Shown: piece by piece, positions 18,543 through 27,400 of the stretch
Layout of the letters: the number at the start of each line of letters is the position of its first letter
How positions within the stretch are numbered: position 1 is the first letter of the stretch
Translations under genes and position numbers: made by a program
The notes under the pieces: model-generated
Told to the model about the DNA's origin: nothing
The model's input: the letters and a program-made list of their open reading frames with translations, nothing else
Database searches by the model: none
From: Alphaproteobacteria bacterium
GTDB lineage: Bacteria; Pseudomonadota; Alphaproteobacteria; Micavibrionales; Micavibrionaceae
Direction of reading: 5' to 3'
Assembly (NCBI GenBank): GCA_017999645.1
Contig: JAGNLJ010000002.1
Span: forward strand, 1 to 64,000
DNA: 64,000 nucleotides

Positions 18543-20302
18543 ATGCCGATAAGATTTCTCGCTTTTTTGTGTACGATTGTATTCAGCGTGCCGCATTTGG
18601 CATGGGCTGACTGCTCTTCGCCTGCCGCTGTCGCGGGTGCCAGGGAATACACTAATGGCGGGTATAAAATCTGTGATGGTACAAACTGGACGGATTTCTA
18701 CTGCCCGGATTCAACATGGACCGCCACCTTAAGGAGATACTGGAAACTCAATGAAAGTACAGGCAATCCCCTCGAGTCCGCGAGTAATGCAACCACCACA
18801 CAGAGCAACGTGACATGGGCGCCCACAACCGGTTACCGAGACGGGAACGCAAGCTTTAACGGCACAACGTCTTACATTGACTGTGGCGGCGGCGCCACGA
18901 CAGATATCGACGATCTTATGGGGGCCAGCGGTCTTTCCGTTTCCGCCTGGATTTACCCGACGGGCCTTGGCGAAAATACCAACGGCACGATCTTGGGCAA
19001 GGATAACGGGACGGCAGCAGCGCCCACCAACGGCTGGTATTTACGTTTGGTAAGCAGCAACAGAATCGAATTCCTTTCCGACCACGTGACGACCGACCTG
19101 GTGGTCAGATCCGCAAATAATGCCATCACTTTAAATGCATGGAATCATGTCGTGCTGACATGGACAGGATCGACGACAGCCAAAATTTACGTCAACGGCA
19201 CCGAAGTTGCCTACGGCACACAAACCAACGGCGCGGGCGCACGTAACTCCGACGCCGCGCGCGACCTGATTATCGGCAACAACCGCGTTGCAACTCTCGG
19301 CCGGACTTTCGCGGGGCAGATCGACGAGGTTTACGTTTTCAAAGGCATTCTCAGCGCGACAGAAATTTCCACGTTGAAATCGCGAGGCTGCACGCGCCTG
19401 AATAGTTGCGCTACCTCCGCATCGACGGTAAGTTAAAACACCACCAGCCATTCTTTCGATTATTGTGACGGCACGAATTTGCTTAATCTGGGCTGTCCGG
19501 CGGGCGCGGGCGCAACGCCGCCCGCCACCACCAATCTTATCGGCCACTGGAAGCTTGATGAAAGCACTGGCACCGCCGCCGATTCATCCGGCAATGGCCA
19601 CACGGGAACAATCGTCAACAGCGGTAGATTTGCCTGGCAACCCTCAGGCGGCCAAGTTGACGGAGCCGCTTCTTTTACCCCCACTGATGGAGCAGCCGAT
19701 AACACCCAGGCTCATATTGATCTCGGCACCGCTCTTACAGTTTCTGCCCTGCCTGTTTCATTCGCAGCGTGGATTAATTAACTGATGTCAACGATTACCG
19801 CGGCATAATCGGCAAAAGAACGGCCTGCTGCGGTAATACCAAGTTTTTTTGGGTTGTACTTACTTCAGGACAACTTTCCTTCGAGACAGCTACGAGTACT
19901 GCCAGCTTCAACTATTATCCTCCCACAGGGGAATGGCAACACCTGGTCATAGTTGCAACGGCAAGCAATACCAAACTCTACGTTAACGGGATACTCAGAG
20001 ATACCCAGGGCGTACTTGGTTTTGGCAGCGGCCCGGCAGGCGCTCACGTGAATATCGGCGATAATGGCGAAATAGACAGCGGCGGCGGTATCGGTGACGG
20101 CGACCCGTGGAAAGGTCGAATCGACGATGTTCGCATTTACACCGAAGAACTGGACGCCAGCGAAGTGGCGGGTCTTTATGGCTCCTCTATCTGCTCCTCG
20201 CTTGGTTCCTGCGCCGCCGAGGGCGCCGTGGAATACGATTCCGCGGGCAATTTTCTCAAATGGTGTAATGGCACGAACTGGATCGGTTTTACGCGGTTTT
20301 AA
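18543..20302 (+). pseudogene. Broken secreted two-LamG-domain protein gene
   Basis: The reading frame from ATG 18543 encodes a signal peptide (ending HLAWA), a CDGTNW-type cysteine motif and a LamG/concanavalin-like domain with GDGNASFNGTTSYIDCGGG-like text (RDGNASFNGTTSYIDCGGG). It stops at an in-frame TAA at 19434-19436, but the same frame then continues with HSFDYCDGTNLLNLGCPAG and a second LamG domain (GHWKLDESTG, GAASFTPTDGAAD). At about 19777 one T is missing, and the third segment (DYRGIIGKRTACCG, LYVNGI, RIDDVRIYTEEL, final CNGTNWIGFTRF) runs to 20302 without stops. So one nonsense change and one single-base deletion separate it from an intact product of roughly 586 residues. Such proteins bind carbohydrate or mediate adhesion. 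Sequencing error is an alternative explanation for both lesions. Confidence 0.8.
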
Positions 20303-21091
20303 TCAGCCAGCCGCTTTCAGGAAGAACACCATGCCCTCTTCGAACTGGGTGGTCCAGTAGATGAAGATGGCGGACATCACGAGCATCAGCGTCAAAATCG
20401 AGAGCAGGATCTGCAGCGGCAGCGCCAGCAAGAACACTTGAATCTGCGGCATCAGGCGTGAAAGCACGCCCATCCCCACATATATAAGCATCGTCAGAAC
20501 GATAAACGGCGCACCGATCTTGACGCCGATGGCGAAGCTTGCGGAAACCGTACGCGCCAGAAACTCCGCCATGCTGCCGCTGTCGGGAACCGCACCGACC
20601 GGGAACAGCTCGTAACTTTCCACCAGCCCTGCGATTAAAAGGTGATGCAAATCGGTTGCAAACAGGAACAGGACGCCGGTTATCGACAAAAATGCGCCGA
20701 CGAGCGAGCCTTGCGTCGCGAGCGAAGGGTTGAAGACCTGGGCATTGCCGAGACCGGACGATATCGAGATCACCATGCCCGCAGTATCGAGCGCGGTCAT
20801 GAAAATGCGGGCGACGGTGCCGAAGAAAAGACCGATGATGAATTCCATCATCACCAGCATCAGCAGCATAAACGTTCCCGGCACCTGCGCGGGCATATAT
20901 TTAAGAGTGAGCGGACACAGAACAAAACTGAGCCCCAGAGCAATCATGAGGCGAAGGCGCTCGGGCACGAAAGAATCGCCGAGGCCGGGCATGATCATCA
21001 CCGCCGTACCCATGCGCACAAATGTAAGAATGAAGGCAAGAATACCGCTCGCGAGGAAGGTTTCGAGAAGGCCGTTGAACACCGGCAACAC
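20303..21091 (-). CDS. fliR: Flagellar export gate protein FliR
   Basis: Polytopic inner-membrane protein of the FliPQR export gate. The 262-residue sequence has about six hydrophobic helices and the family stretches RMGTAVMIMPGLGDSFVPER and FIIGLFFGTVARIFM, with a late APFIVLTMLIYVGMGVLSRL. Length is standard. The start lies four bases after the fliQ stop, and the gene ends exactly where the convergent LamG pseudogene ends. Fifth gene of the minus-strand run from flgB. Confidence 0.96.
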   Translation of the reverse strand: MLPVFNGLLETFLASGILAFILTFVRMGTAVMIMPGLGDSFVPERLRLMIALGLSFVLCPLTLKYMPAQVPGTFMLLMLVMMEFIIGLFFGTVARIFMTALDTAGMVISISSGLGNAQVFNPSLATQGSLVGAFLSITGVLFLFATDLHHLLIAGLVESYELFPVGAVPDSGSMAEFLARTVSASFAIGVKIGAPFIVLTMLIYVGMGVLSRLMPQIQVFLLALPLQILLSILTLMLVMSAIFIYWTTQFEEGMVFFLKAAG

Positions 21092-21095
21092 GGGA

Positions 21096-21362
21096 TTATC
21101 CCAGGCCGATCATGCGATCGGCGAGCGAGTGCATGAAATCGCTTAAGGTTGTCATCATCCATGGCAGGAAAATAAACATGGCGAGGAAGATGGCGAGAAT
21201 TTTGGGAACGAAGACCAGCGTGATTTCCTGGATCTGCGTCAGCGCCTGCACGAGCGCAATCGAAACACCGACGATCAAACCGATCAGCAGGATAGGCGCG
21301 CCGATCTGGATGGAGATCAGCAGAGCCTCGCGCGTGACATCGAGAATCTCGGTTTCGTTCAT
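21096..21362 (-). CDS. fliQ: Flagellar export gate protein FliQ
   Basis: Small 88-residue protein with two transmembrane helices (APILLIGLIVGVSIALVQAL and VPKILAIFLAMFIFLPWMM) that forms four subunits of the FliPQR export gate. The intervening TQIQEITLVFVPK is the family signature. It is placed between fliE and fliR in the canonical order of the operon. Confidence 0.96.
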   Translation of the reverse strand: MNETEILDVTREALLISIQIGAPILLIGLIVGVSIALVQALTQIQEITLVFVPKILAIFLAMFIFLPWMMTTLSDFMHSLADRMIGLG

Positions 21363-21405
21363 ATAAAAAGGATAGAGGAAAAAACCTGCCGAGGCTAGGC
21401 CATGC

Positions 21406-21720
21406 CTAGATAGGCATTCTCATAATTTCCTGGTATGCGCCAATCAGGCGGTCGCGCAGCGCAACCACGGTTTGCAGCGTCACTTCGGCAGAGGTCACGG
21501 CCTGCACGACATCGGTCAGGTCGGCCTCACCGGTCACGGCCTTAGCCGAGGTTGTTTCGCTGGTCTTCATGGTCTCCAGCACGTCGAAGGCCTTGTCCTT
21601 AAGGAAATCGGAGAAGGAAACGCCGTCATTGTTGCCGGCACCGGTTTTGTTGACCAGCCCCTGCGTGTTGCCATAGGCGCTTGCCGCTATGCTCGGATCG
21701 ATCATCTTGCTGATGGGCAT
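21406..21720 (-). CDS. fliE: Flagellar MS-ring/rod junction protein FliE
   Basis: A 104-residue rod-base adaptor joining the MS ring to the proximal rod. The conserved C-terminal helix is present: DLTDVVQAVTSAEVTLQTVV then RDRLIGAYQEIMRMPI, which matches the usual FliE end. No signal peptide, as expected for an exported type III substrate. It lies between flgC and fliQ and belongs to the sigma-54-driven flgB operon. Confidence 0.95.
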   Translation of the reverse strand: MPISKMIDPSIAASAYGNTQGLVNKTGAGNNDGVSFSDFLKDKAFDVLETMKTSETTSAKAVTGEADLTDVVQAVTSAEVTLQTVVALRDRLIGAYQEIMRMPI

Positions 21721-21748
21721 GTCTGGCTCCTATCCTTTAATTATACGC

Positions 21749-22168
21749 CTAGGCGCGCAATAAATCTATCGTGCGCATGACCATATTACGGGCCTGTTCG
21801 ATCAGGCCGAGATTCGCCTCATAGGAACGCTGCGCTTCCTTTACGTCCATGATTTCAATGAGCGAATTAACGTTGGGCATTTTTACCATGCCTTTTTCAT
21901 TGGCAGCAGGGTGATCGGGAATATATTTCATCGGGAACGGCGTTTTCTTGTCCGTGCCGATTTTATCGACGCTGACCAGGTCGACGCCGAGCTTCTTGTC
22001 GAGCTCATTTTTAAACGTGATCGTCTGGCGGTGATACGGCTCGGAACCGGGCGTAAGCCCTGCGGTGTCCGCGTTGGCGATGTTCTCGGTGATGACACGC
22101 AGGCGCGTGCCCTGCACTTTCATGCCCATCGCCGAGATCTTCATTGCATTCATGATGTCATTGCTCAT
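21749..22168 (-). CDS. flgC: Flagellar proximal rod protein FlgC
   Basis: A 139-residue rod protein. The N-terminal rod/hook signature is KISAMGMKVQGTRLRVITEN followed by IANADTAG, and the C-terminal helix ends YEANLGLIEQARNMVMRTID, the heptad coil that packs in the axial structure. Starts ten bases downstream of the flgB stop. Second gene of the operon flgB-flgC-fliE-fliQ-fliR. Confidence 0.95.
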   Translation of the reverse strand: MSNDIMNAMKISAMGMKVQGTRLRVITENIANADTAGLTPGSEPYHRQTITFKNELDKKLGVDLVSVDKIGTDKKTPFPMKYIPDHPAANEKGMVKMPNVNSLIEIMDVKEAQRSYEANLGLIEQARNMVMRTIDLLRA

Positions 22169-22178
22169 GATCTATCTC

Positions 22179-22589
22179 CTATCGTGTGCCGAGCGCTGTT
22201 TTGATCAGGCTCACGTTTTTCTGATAAAGCGAAGTCATCAGATTGTAATCCATGACCGTCTCGCCGGATTTCAGCATTTGCTCTTCCATGATGACCGCAT
22301 TGCCGTCCGGTGCGACTTCGTAAACTTTCTTCTGCTTGCCCTCTTTCGCGGCGGCGACTTCGTTCGCTCCGCCGACATGCATTGCATTCGTTGAAACCAT
22401 ATGCACGCCGCCTTGCGATTTTGTGACGCCTTTCAGCACCGTGCCGAAATCAACTTCTTTCAAGTCCATAGGGCGGAAGCCGGGCGTGTCTGCGTTCGCC
22501 ACGTTCTGAGATATGATGCTTTGGCGCTGGTTGAGGTAATCCATTTTTGCGCCGAGAGCTTTAAAAAGGCCGATATTTTGTGTAGTCAT
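22179..22589 (-). CDS. flgB: Flagellar proximal rod protein FlgB
   Basis: A 136-residue rod protein with the axial-family N-terminus (FKALGAKMDYLNQRQSIISQ, NVANADTPGFRP) and C-terminal VMDYNLMTSLYQKNVSLIKT. It is the first gene of a five-gene minus-strand operon. A near-perfect sigma-54 promoter lies 41 bases upstream, inside the 5' end of the divergent gene, so expression should depend on the FlbD activator. Confidence 0.95.
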   Translation of the reverse strand: MTTQNIGLFKALGAKMDYLNQRQSIISQNVANADTPGFRPMDLKEVDFGTVLKGVTKSQGGVHMVSTNAMHVGGANEVAAAKEGKQKKVYEVAPDGNAVIMEEQMLKSGETVMDYNLMTSLYQKNVSLIKTALGTR

Positions 22590-22629
22590 AGCTAGAACCC
22601 TTATTTTTTACGTTCCCACAGGGAATATT

Positions 22630-22646
22630 TGCAGAAAGCGTGCCAA
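22630..22646 (-). promoter_or_regulatory. Sigma-54 promoter of the flgB operon
   Basis: Read on the minus strand: TTGGCACGCTTTCTGCA, with GG (22643-22644) and GC (22631-22632) separated by ten bases. The -24 block TGGCACG is a full match to the consensus and the -12 block CTGCA is close. The predicted start is near 22619, about 30 bases before flgB. It overlaps the start codon of the divergent gene. Confidence 0.85.
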
Positions 22647-23029
22647 TGGTGGACCAGTACGACGATGGCCGGAAAATTACCCCCAATGACATCCTAAGTC
22701 GTTTAAATATAAGGAAAATTCCAAAAAGAAAGGTGGCCGTGGCCATCGAGGACGGGGATGATAATGGCGGTGTTCCCACCATTACGGCTGCCGGGCGGGG
22801 AAAATTTGCCGAGACGATCCTGCAGCTGGCCTATGACAATGGAATCGATGTCCGGGAGGACAGTGCGCTCGCCGAAATGCTGGCTAAGGTCGAGTTAGAT
22901 AGCCCCATCCCGTCCGAGGCGTTCATGGCCGTGGCTGAAATCCTGTCTTATGTCTACCGCGCAAATGGCCAGCCAAACCCTTTCGATGCCGTCATGGGAC
23001 GTGCTAAAGATAAACGACAGGACACATGA
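22646..23029 (+). CDS. FlhB C-terminal-domain-like protein (FlhX type)
   Basis: A 127-residue soluble protein that resembles only the cytoplasmic end of FlhB. Shared features with the FlhB of this window are the pattern ITAAGRGKFAETILQLAYDN, ALAEMLAKVELDSPIPSEAF and AEILSYVYRANG, matching VCIAKG...LARVLYDTVDIDETIPSEHF...AEVISYVFKLRG. The NPTH cleavage motif is absent. Such proteins are found in many alphaproteobacteria and Gram-positives and may modulate export. ATG at 22646 is chosen; a GTG at 22640 is in frame. It overlaps the next gene by ATGA and so heads the fliO-fliP operon. The flgB sigma-54 promoter overlaps its start. Confidence 0.8.
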   Translation: MVDQYDDGRKITPNDILSRLNIRKIPKRKVAVAIEDGDDNGGVPTITAAGRGKFAETILQLAYDNGIDVREDSALAEMLAKVELDSPIPSEAFMAVAEILSYVYRANGQPNPFDAVMGRAKDKRQDT

Positions 23030-23292
23030 ACGCGCAATCACCACTTGAGCAGAGATTTGACGATCTCATCGCCCGCATCGACGAGGCGACGCGGCAGGTG
23101 GATTCCGGCACCCTCGCCGATTTCGATGCGCTCAATAAGGAAATCATGGAGGTCTTTGCGGCGACGCAGGGCTCGAGCAAGGAAACGGCGCAATCGATGC
23201 AGAATTACATGGGCAAGGTTATCATCAAGCTTGACGAGCTGGCGGTCAGCATCAATGCCTACAAGAATAACCTTCAGGAGAAAAAAGAATGA
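23026..23292 (+). CDS. Small coiled-coil protein of the fliOP operon
   Basis: An 88-residue, hydrophilic, mostly helical protein (EQRFDDLIARIDEATRQVDS at the start, LNKEIMEVFAATQGSSKE in the middle). It overlaps the previous gene and fliO by ATGA at each end, so translational coupling is strong and it must be real. I do not recognise the family. Its size, charge and place between an FlhB-like gene and fliO suggest an accessory or chaperone of the export gate, which is inference. Confidence 0.75.
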   Translation: MNAQSPLEQRFDDLIARIDEATRQVDSGTLADFDALNKEIMEVFAATQGSSKETAQSMQNYMGKVIIKLDELAVSINAYKNNLQEKKE

Positions 23293-23591
23293 CAGGCTGG
23301 CATGATCTGCCGCAAATCGTGCGTTTGCTGGCGGCGCTGGCGTTCGTGATCGCTCTGATGGGCGGGCTTTCTATATTGCTAAAAAAAATCGGCCTGCCGG
23401 GCACGACGAATACGCTGGGTCACAAGCGGCGCATGCGGATTATCGAATCGCTGCCGCTGGATGGCCGCCGCCGCGCGGTTCTTATCCAGTGCGACGACAA
23501 ACAGCATCTTGTCATTTTGGGCGCGAGCGGCGAAACTGTGGTCAAGACAGACATCGAACTGGTGATGATTGATGAAAAAGCCGCTCTTTAA
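23289..23591 (+). CDS. fliO: Flagellar biosynthesis protein FliO-like
   Basis: A 100-residue protein with one N-terminal transmembrane helix (RLLAALAFVIALMGGLSILL) and a short cytoplasmic domain with RMRIIESLPLDGRRRAVLIQ and HLVILGASGETVV, the pattern of FliO, the assembly helper for FliP. The 3' end overlaps the start of fliP by 20 bases. The first base of a dispersed repeat lies just past its stop. Confidence 0.85.
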   Translation: MTGWHDLPQIVRLLAALAFVIALMGGLSILLKKIGLPGTTNTLGHKRRMRIIESLPLDGRRRAVLIQCDDKQHLVILGASGETVVKTDIELVMIDEKAAL

Positions 23592-24408
23592 AGTCATTGC
23601 GAGGAAGCCGAAGGCTGACGAAGCAATCCAGTTTTTTTCTGGATTGCTTCGCTCACGTTGTTCGCTCGCAATGACGATAATTCTCAGTCTTGTTTTTATT
23701 TCATCCCCTGCCCTTGCACAGACTGTCAATTTAGACCTCGGCGCGGATGGCGACGGCACGGTGACGGGCCGCGTGGTTCAGCTTGTCATTCTTTTAACCG
23801 TTCTATCGCTGGCGCCGTCGATCCTGATCATGATGACGTCATTTACGCGCATCATCGTGGTTTTATCGTTCCTGCGCACAGCAATCGGTATTCAGCAGAC
23901 GCCGCCGAACACGGTCATGATTTCGCTCGCGCTGTTTCTTACCTTCTTCATCATGGCGCCGACGTTAGATGCCGCGTATAAAACCGCGCTTGTGCCGCTG
24001 ATGAACGAGGAAATCGACGAGGTGCAGGCGTTCCAAAAAGGCGTCGAGCCGTTCAAGATGTTCATGCTTAAACATGTCCGTGAAAAAGATTTAAACCTCT
24101 TCATCAGCCTGACCGAGACACCCGAACCCGCTGACCCGATGGCGCTGCCGATCCAGATCGTAATCCCCGCTTTCATGATTTCTGAATTGCGACGGGCGTT
24201 CGAGATCGGCTTTATGCTCTTCCTGCCATTTTTGATTATCGATCTTGTTACCGCCTCGATCCTGATGTCCATGGGTATGATGATGTTGCCGCCGGTGACA
24301 ATCTCACTGCCGTTTAAAATCATTTTCTTCGTGCTGGTGGATGGCTGGTACCTGATTACCGGATCGCTGATCCAGAGCTTCGATACGATCCCGCCAGTTC
24401 CAGGCTAG
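23572..24408 (+). CDS. fliP: Flagellar export gate protein FliP, N-terminus altered by a repeat
   Basis: Core subunit of the FliPQR gate, 278 residues. The mature part begins about QTVNLDLGADG and has the family helices and motifs (ILIMMTSFTRIIVVLSFLRT, PPNTVMISLALFLTFFIMAP, MMMLPPVTISLPFKIIFFVL). The N-terminus is odd: from ATG 23572 (inside fliO) the protein begins with KKPLFKVIARKPKADEAIQ and only then has the signal-peptide-like ILSLVFISSPALAQ. The extra stretch is encoded by a dispersed palindromic repeat (23593-23675). An ATG at 23671, at the repeat's own 3' end, would give a normal signal peptide but has no clear ribosome site. The stop overlaps the convergent TPR gene by four bases. 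Confidence 0.95.
   Translation: MKKPLFKVIARKPKADEAIQFFSGLLRSRCSLAMTIILSLVFISSPALAQTVNLDLGADGDGTVTGRVVQLVILLTVLSLAPSILIMMTSFTRIIVVLSFLRTAIGIQQTPPNTVMISLALFLTFFIMAPTLDAAYKTALVPLMNEEIDEVQAFQKGVEPFKMFMLKHVREKDLNLFISLTETPEPADPMALPIQIVIPAFMISELRRAFEIGFMLFLPFLIIDLVTASILMSMGMMMLPPVTISLPFKIIFFVLVDGWYLITGSLIQSFDTIPPVPG
23593..23675. repeat. Dispersed palindromic repeat (GTCATTGCGAGG family) inside fliP
   Basis: Starts GTCATTGCGAGG, ends CTCGCAATGAC, with inner arms GAAGCAATCCA and TGGATTGCTTC around a T-rich loop. The same arms occur at 45604-45689, 46637-46727 and 61840-61920, all intergenic. This copy is in frame with fliP and contributes about 27 residues, or supplies its ATG. Confidence 0.85.
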
Positions 24409-27400
24409 TTGGTAGCCGGCTGCGTTGTTGCGGGTGGCGGCGCATCAGCCGGAGGCGCTGGCGCTGCCTGAGCGGGCGCAGCAGGCGCCGAAGATGCCCG
24501 GTAATTATCCAGAAACTGCTTGAACAGATCGACCTCGGAGACGACGCCCATCAGCGTCTCGCGGTCGGCCAGAGCCCCGCTCTGCCGCGCACGGGTAATG
24601 ACCTCGAATACACGCGCCTTGTCGGTCTGGGCCATGGAATCGGAATATTTTTCGCGCATGTTAGCGAGGCCGATGCGGTCGCTCGCGAGATTCAGCGCCA
24701 CGGCGCGTTGCATGAGCAGCCCGGTATGCTCAGGCGACAAGGGCCGCGTCAGAGAAATTTCCTCATCGTTTACGACATCGCCCAGCGCGTCGGCGGCGTC
24801 ATCCCAATAGCCCGCGCGCCACGCGATATCGGCGCGAAGTTTATTGACGAGCTTCGAACGCGGCAGATCATGCAGCAACGCGAGCGCCTGGTCGGGCCGT
24901 CTTTCCTGCGACAGCGCGCGCGCGCGGAGTAACGATATTTCCTGATAACGTTCCGGCAGGCGCTGATCTTCCGGCAAAACATCCAGAATGGCTTTCGCCT
25001 TGCCGAGCGTGCTGAGTGCGTTGACGGATTTTCCATCAAGCAGTTCAATCGCGGCAAGTTTTGTGGCGATACGGTAGGCTTCAGCGCCCTGCTTGTTGGT
25101 CATCTTGTTATTCATCACGCCCTGCAGGAGCGTGACTGCACGATCCAGCAGTTCCTTGGTCACGAGATGATCGGCGAGCTTTTCAGCGATCACGTCGCCC
25201 TTCTCGCCACCCGGACTGAGCGCAATGAATTCATCGTACAGCGCGGCGGCATCGGGCCCGGAAATTTTGAGCAGCGCATCGCCAGTGAAAAGTTTTTCGA
25301 ACGTCTCGACCATTTCGGCGAGGATGCGGTCGCCTAAATCTGTTCCTTCCGAAAAATTCGCGGCGTCGCGCATGATTTTCAGGCCTTTGATGTAATCGCC
25401 GGTATCGAAATACACCTTGCCGAGCCAGTAATTGATCAGCGCCTCAAGCTCGTCCCCGCGCCACGCGTAACGCAGGCGCTCGAGCGCATCGATGGCCTGC
25501 GGCGCAGTGATCTGCTTGTTCTCGTATTTTAGTCGTGCGATGGCAAGACCGCTCTTGGCGCGGTACATCGCGTCTTTACCGGTCGTCAGCGGCGTCCAGA
25601 TGGTGATCGCCTCTGCAGGTTTCTTATGCTGACGCGCCGCCTCGCCTTTCAGATATGTCAGCGCCGCTTCCTGCTGAAACACAAGTTTTCCACCGTGATC
25701 CTCGACAAGTTTCAGGATTTTTTCGCCTTCCGCAAGCTTGCCTGAGCGTAGCGCGACTTCGGACAGCACAAGGCCCAGCCGCGCAATTAAAATCTCGGGG
25801 TAATAGGCCAGAATTTCTATGTCTTTCGGCAAAACCTCCCCTGCCTGCTGCCAGTCCTGCAGATCTGCAAGCACGTAAGCTTTCCAGTAACCGATTTCGG
25901 GATAGCTATTCAGGCCCTTGTCGCTCAGGCTGTCCAGCGCAAGATCACTGACGCGGCCAAGTGCATTCGAGGCACCGTCGAGCGCGACGAATTCCGGGTT
26001 GGTCTCAAGCTCGGGCAATTCTTCAATCGCGAAATTCAGGAGGCCATTGGCCTCGGCCCACAATCCGTTCGCAAGGTGCATGCGCGCGAGCGACAAAATT
26101 CCCTCAACCTGTTCACTTTCCGGCTTACCAGCGAGCGTGGAAAGCAGAAGATTGCGGTTGTGTTCCAGAACCTGAAGGCCGCCCATCTGCCAGCTGTTAA
26201 AATCGAAAATTCTTTTCTCGGGCAATTTACGCTGGCCCGTTTCGGCGGTTTTTTTCTGCTGCGCCTGGCGGAATGATAAAGCCGTTGCGATATTTTTATT
26301 TGGCATCAATTGCAAACCGCCAGGGCGTGTAACGACAATTTTCTGACGAACGATTTCAACGCTCAGATCATCCACTTTCGGCAAGATAACAAGTCCGACA
26401 GGCGTCTGCAGCGTTTCGAATTCGACAAAATCCAGCGGCGGGCCCGACATGAATTTCGCCGAGTTCACGGTGACTACTTTCAGTGTGCGGCCTGTCACAG
26501 GATCGGGCACGTCGAGAATGCGTCCTGGCTCCTGCAAGTCCCAGATCAGTTTGCCGCCACCGGGCTGATCGGCATTGTCGTCTTCGCGGATGGGCTTGAT
26601 GCCTTCGATATGGATGTCATGCGGCGCAGCGATGACGCGCCAGAGCAAACCGCCCGCCTGCCCCTGCACGGCTTTTGCGCCGAGCTTGGGAAATGTATAA
26701 GCCTTGCCGCCCGTGATCAAAACCGTACCGGGCGGCATCATTTTGACGGCGTCCGGCCCGGCCACGTTCGGGCTGAGCATCAGATCTTCCTGGTCGGACA
26801 CCAGCCAGATTTTGTCATCGCGTTCGAACACAGCCATGCCTGTCGATTTCGTCGCGGTCAGTGTGATGATGTTGGGTTTAGCTGGTATGCCGGTTTTGGC
26901 GTCGGTTACCTGCTCCTGTTGTAATTTTTTAAGATCCTCGGCATTGGGCGGCGCAGTCGGCTGCGATTTCGGCAATGCGGGCGTGGATGGAATGACCACC
27001 GGGGGTTTTTCGGGGATGGTCTGCTTCGCCACACCGGCAACGGGCGCAGCGGCAACTTTCGCAGGTTCGGGTTTTTTCTGTTCTGATTTTTTGGGTTCAG
27101 GTTTTTTTTCTACCTGTTTTTGCGGCTTCGTCGTGCCGGGCGGATCGTATATATCCACCACTACGCGGTTGCCTGCAGAAAAATTCCGTGTGGTTGATCC
27201 GGGCGCCAGCGAGATCGTTACCTGCAACGGCGACGCTGAAATTACTTTTACCGCCGACACATTTTTCGGCGGATCGGCCTTGTAGGCGCTGTCGTCCAGC
27301 GTGGCGGGAGACGAGAAAGAAATCACAAGCTGGCCGGGCGTGTTATCGCTGGCGGAATAGACCGGGCTTTTGCCCATATCGAAAACGAGGCGTGCATAGC

